A DNA stretch of 64,000 nucleotides. It comes from Cupriavidus neocaledonicus (GTDB taxonomy: Bacteria; Pseudomonadota; Gammaproteobacteria; Burkholderiales; Burkholderiaceae). This document shows positions 62,543-64,000 of this stretch, piece by piece (the first letter of the stretch is position 1; every line of letters starts with the position of its first letter). The notes under the pieces are model-generated. The model ran no database searches and was not told the DNA's origin. It saw only the letters and a program-made list of their open reading frames with translations. The stretch covers positions 37,278 through 101,277 of the forward strand of contig NZ_AQUR01000083.1 in the NCBI RefSeq assembly GCF_000372525.1, in the 5' to 3' direction. The position numbers and the translations under genes were made by a program.

Positions 62543-63083
62543 GGGGATTTTGCGTTGGCTGGCGCATGCTTGCGTCCCTCTGAGAGGAGGGCGGCGGGCC
62601 TGACGACGAGGGTGGAAACCGGTGCTTACCCCAATCCCGGTCAGCCTGACGGCTGCCTCGCCCGGCCCGCCATAAAAGTGGGCTGCGCGCGCGTATGCGG
62701 ATGCGGGCAATCGCAAGAGCGATTGCCGCAGGGGTAGGCGTTCGAGTTTCCACACTCGGTCACCGTTGTTTGATCACAGCCCCAGTCTCCCGCGCCACGG
62801 CACGCGGCGCGATAAGACAGTTCGCATTCCTATACGGACGCCGCATCCTGCCGGAGTCTCGCACGTCAGCAAATAGCCGAAATCCTAAGAGCGCATTCGA
62901 GGCGAAACCACGTCTCGTTGAAGGGACAAAAGCGCTGGGATATTTGATCGAGATGAATATTGCACGTCGAATCCGGATCGCTTCGTTGATTTCCTTTAGA
63001 TGCAGGGGCACAAATAGCTGAGTGGTATGCGCCGAGGTCGCAATGGCGCGTTCGAACGACAAGGCGGTTTGACGCATCGGTAA
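62543..63083. other. Gene-poor, partly AT-rich region between the TRAP operon and vgrG
   Basis: This 541-base stretch has no recognisable gene. It contains a 9-bp hairpin GGCAATCGC-AAGA-GCGATTGCC (62706-62727) without a T-run, and 62820-63010 is clearly richer in A and T than the flanks. Open frames on both strands (62695-63021 plus, 62760-63128 minus) match no family I know. No convincing terminator follows the TRAP gene. Confidence 0.6.
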
Positions 63084-64000
63084 ATGGACCCTGCAAGCCT
63101 CTACCAACAACTCCTTTCTTCTACCCATCGTCTCTTTGCGCTAGACGGTGACCGCCCGCTCGACGAGTTGGCGGTCGAAGCCTGGATCGGCCGCGATGCC
63201 ATCTCGGCGCTGTTCGAATGGCGCATCGTGGCGGTCAGCGCCAATGCCGATATCGCACTGGACAGTTTGATGGGCCAGCGCGTCACGCTGCTGACCACGC
63301 TCGCCGGCGGTGGCCAGTCACGCCGCACCGGCCTGATCCGGCAGGCCGAGAAGCTCGGCGCCGACGGCAGCCTGGCGCGATACCGGCTGACCGTGGTGCC
63401 GTGGCTCTGGCTGACCACGCAGCAGCGTCACAGCCAGGTGTTCCAGAACCGAACGCTCGACAGCATCATCGAAACCGTTCTGCAGGATTACGCGCCGTAT
63501 GCGCACTGGCGCTATGCGGCTGGAGCCGAAGCCCGCATCGCCGCGTTCGGTGAACGTGACCACATCGCGCAGTTCCGCGAGACCGACTACCAATTTCTGT
63601 CGCGCCTGCTGGCCGAAGCCGGCCTCGGATATACCGTGGTGGAAGACGACGAAGCGCCCTTCGGCCATGCCGTGGTGATCTTTGCCGACAGCGCGCAACT
63701 ACCCGAAGACCCCGAATCTGCGGCCCGCGGCGGTATCCGCTACCACCGCGCGCATAGCCAGGAATCGGCCGACGCCATCCAGCAGTTGATCTGCGAGACG
63801 CGTGCCGCGGTCGGCGGCGTGGCAGTGAGCGCCTGGGACCCCGAAGCCAAGCGCGCGATCCGTGGTCACGCGCCCGCGCGCTTCGGCGTATTTGCAGGCC
63901 GTGCTGTCAGTCCCGACCCCTACTTGTCGGTCAGCCTGTCGCTGGCGCCGGACACGGCCAGCGCGCAGCGCGTCGCCGAACAGGTGATGGAAGCGATCGA
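63084..64000 (+). CDS. vgrG: Type VI secretion system tip protein VgrG, 3' end beyond the window
   Basis: The open frame runs without a stop from ATG 63084 to the window edge, giving at least 305 residues. The N-terminal part matches the VgrG/phage gpD (late control D) region: DGDRPLDELAVEAWIGRDAIS, VSANADIALDSLMGQRVTLLT, RTGLIRQAEKLGADGSLARYRLTVVPWLW and FRETDYQFLSRLLAEAGLGY. VgrG trimers form the spike that carries effectors into target cells. Any C-terminal effector or adaptor domain lies outside the window. Confidence 0.9.
   Translation, partial: MDPASLYQQLLSSTHRLFALDGDRPLDELAVEAWIGRDAISALFEWRIVAVSANADIALDSLMGQRVTLLTTLAGGGQSRRTGLIRQAEKLGADGSLARYRLTVVPWLWLTTQQRHSQVFQNRTLDSIIETVLQDYAPYAHWRYAAGAEARIAAFGERDHIAQFRETDYQFLSRLLAEAGLGYTVVEDDEAPFGHAVVIFADSAQLPEDPESAARGGIRYHRAHSQESADAIQQLICETRAAVGGVAVSAWDPEAKRAIRGHAPARFGVFAGRAVSPDPYLSVSLSLAPDTASAQRVAEQVMEAI

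Noticed and set aside
62593..62671. GGCGGGCC and GGCCCGCC as a long-range inverted repeat after the TRAP gene
   Set aside because: Eight-base arms 63 bases apart are expected by chance in DNA of this composition.
62695..63128. Open frames of about 110-120 codons on both strands between the TRAP gene and vgrG
   Set aside because: No family resemblance or convincing ribosome-binding site was seen, and the minus-strand frame runs into the vgrG start.

Overview
The window is high-GC DNA from a beta-proteobacterium, most probably Cupriavidus or a close Burkholderiaceae relative. This rests on gene order and family content: ponA-pilMNOPQ-aroKB-dgt, mlaFEDACB-ibaG-murA-his-tatABC, a Burkholderiales-type porin, petABC-sspAB, and two Bug-type solute receptors. 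The species call is inference. No rRNA, CRISPR array, intact insertion sequence or phage was seen, and there is one tRNA gene.

Region 1 (1-11775) is housekeeping: an LptM-like lipoprotein fragment, frataxin CyaY, penicillin-binding protein 1A, the type IV pilus assembly and secretin genes pilMNOPQ, shikimate genes aroK and aroB, and a dGTPase-like gene. Region 2 (11776-12834) is a RAYT-type (REP-associated tyrosine) transposase gene bracketed by short inverted repeats and followed by a hairpin between direct repeats. Region 3 (12835-21177) is glutamate synthase gltBD, a GNAT acetyltransferase and a lone Bug receptor.

Region 4 (21325-29466) is a cell-envelope block. The phospholipid-trafficking genes mlaF, E, D, A, C and B are followed by an ABC exporter pair, a BolA/IbaG protein and murA. 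Region 5 (29487-39938) is a nearly complete histidine operon (G, D, C, B, marC, H, A, F, I, E), followed by a small membrane protein, a HIT protein and tatABC. Region 6 (40058-48634) holds a highly expressed porin, an HtrA-type protease divergent from a Nif3 protein, mscL, the cytochrome bc1 operon petABC, sspA, sspB and tRNA-Thr(UGU). The Rieske subunit has a twin-arginine N-terminus, so the neighbouring Tat translocon plausibly exports it.

Region 7 (48906-62542) is accessory. It starts with a LytS/AlgZ-like sensor kinase, its LytTR response regulator and a small two-helix membrane protein that resembles the kinase's membrane domain. Next come a GntR/FadR regulator with AT-rich palindromes before its start, an amidase, an orphan Bug receptor, and two divergent arms of a sugar-acid pathway: 2-keto-3-deoxygluconate kinase, zinc dehydrogenase and D-mannonate dehydratase on the minus strand, and a fructuronate reductase-like enzyme, TRAP binding protein and fused TRAP permease on the plus strand. 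Together they suggest uptake of a hexonate or hexuronate and its conversion through D-fructuronate, D-mannonate and 2-keto-3-deoxygluconate. Region 8 (62543-64000) is a gene-poor, more AT-rich stretch followed by the start of a type VI secretion VgrG gene cut by the window edge.

The best candidates for something undescribed are the amidase/Bug/ManD/TRAP cluster, the duplicated two-helix sensor module, and the inverted repeats around the RAYT gene.
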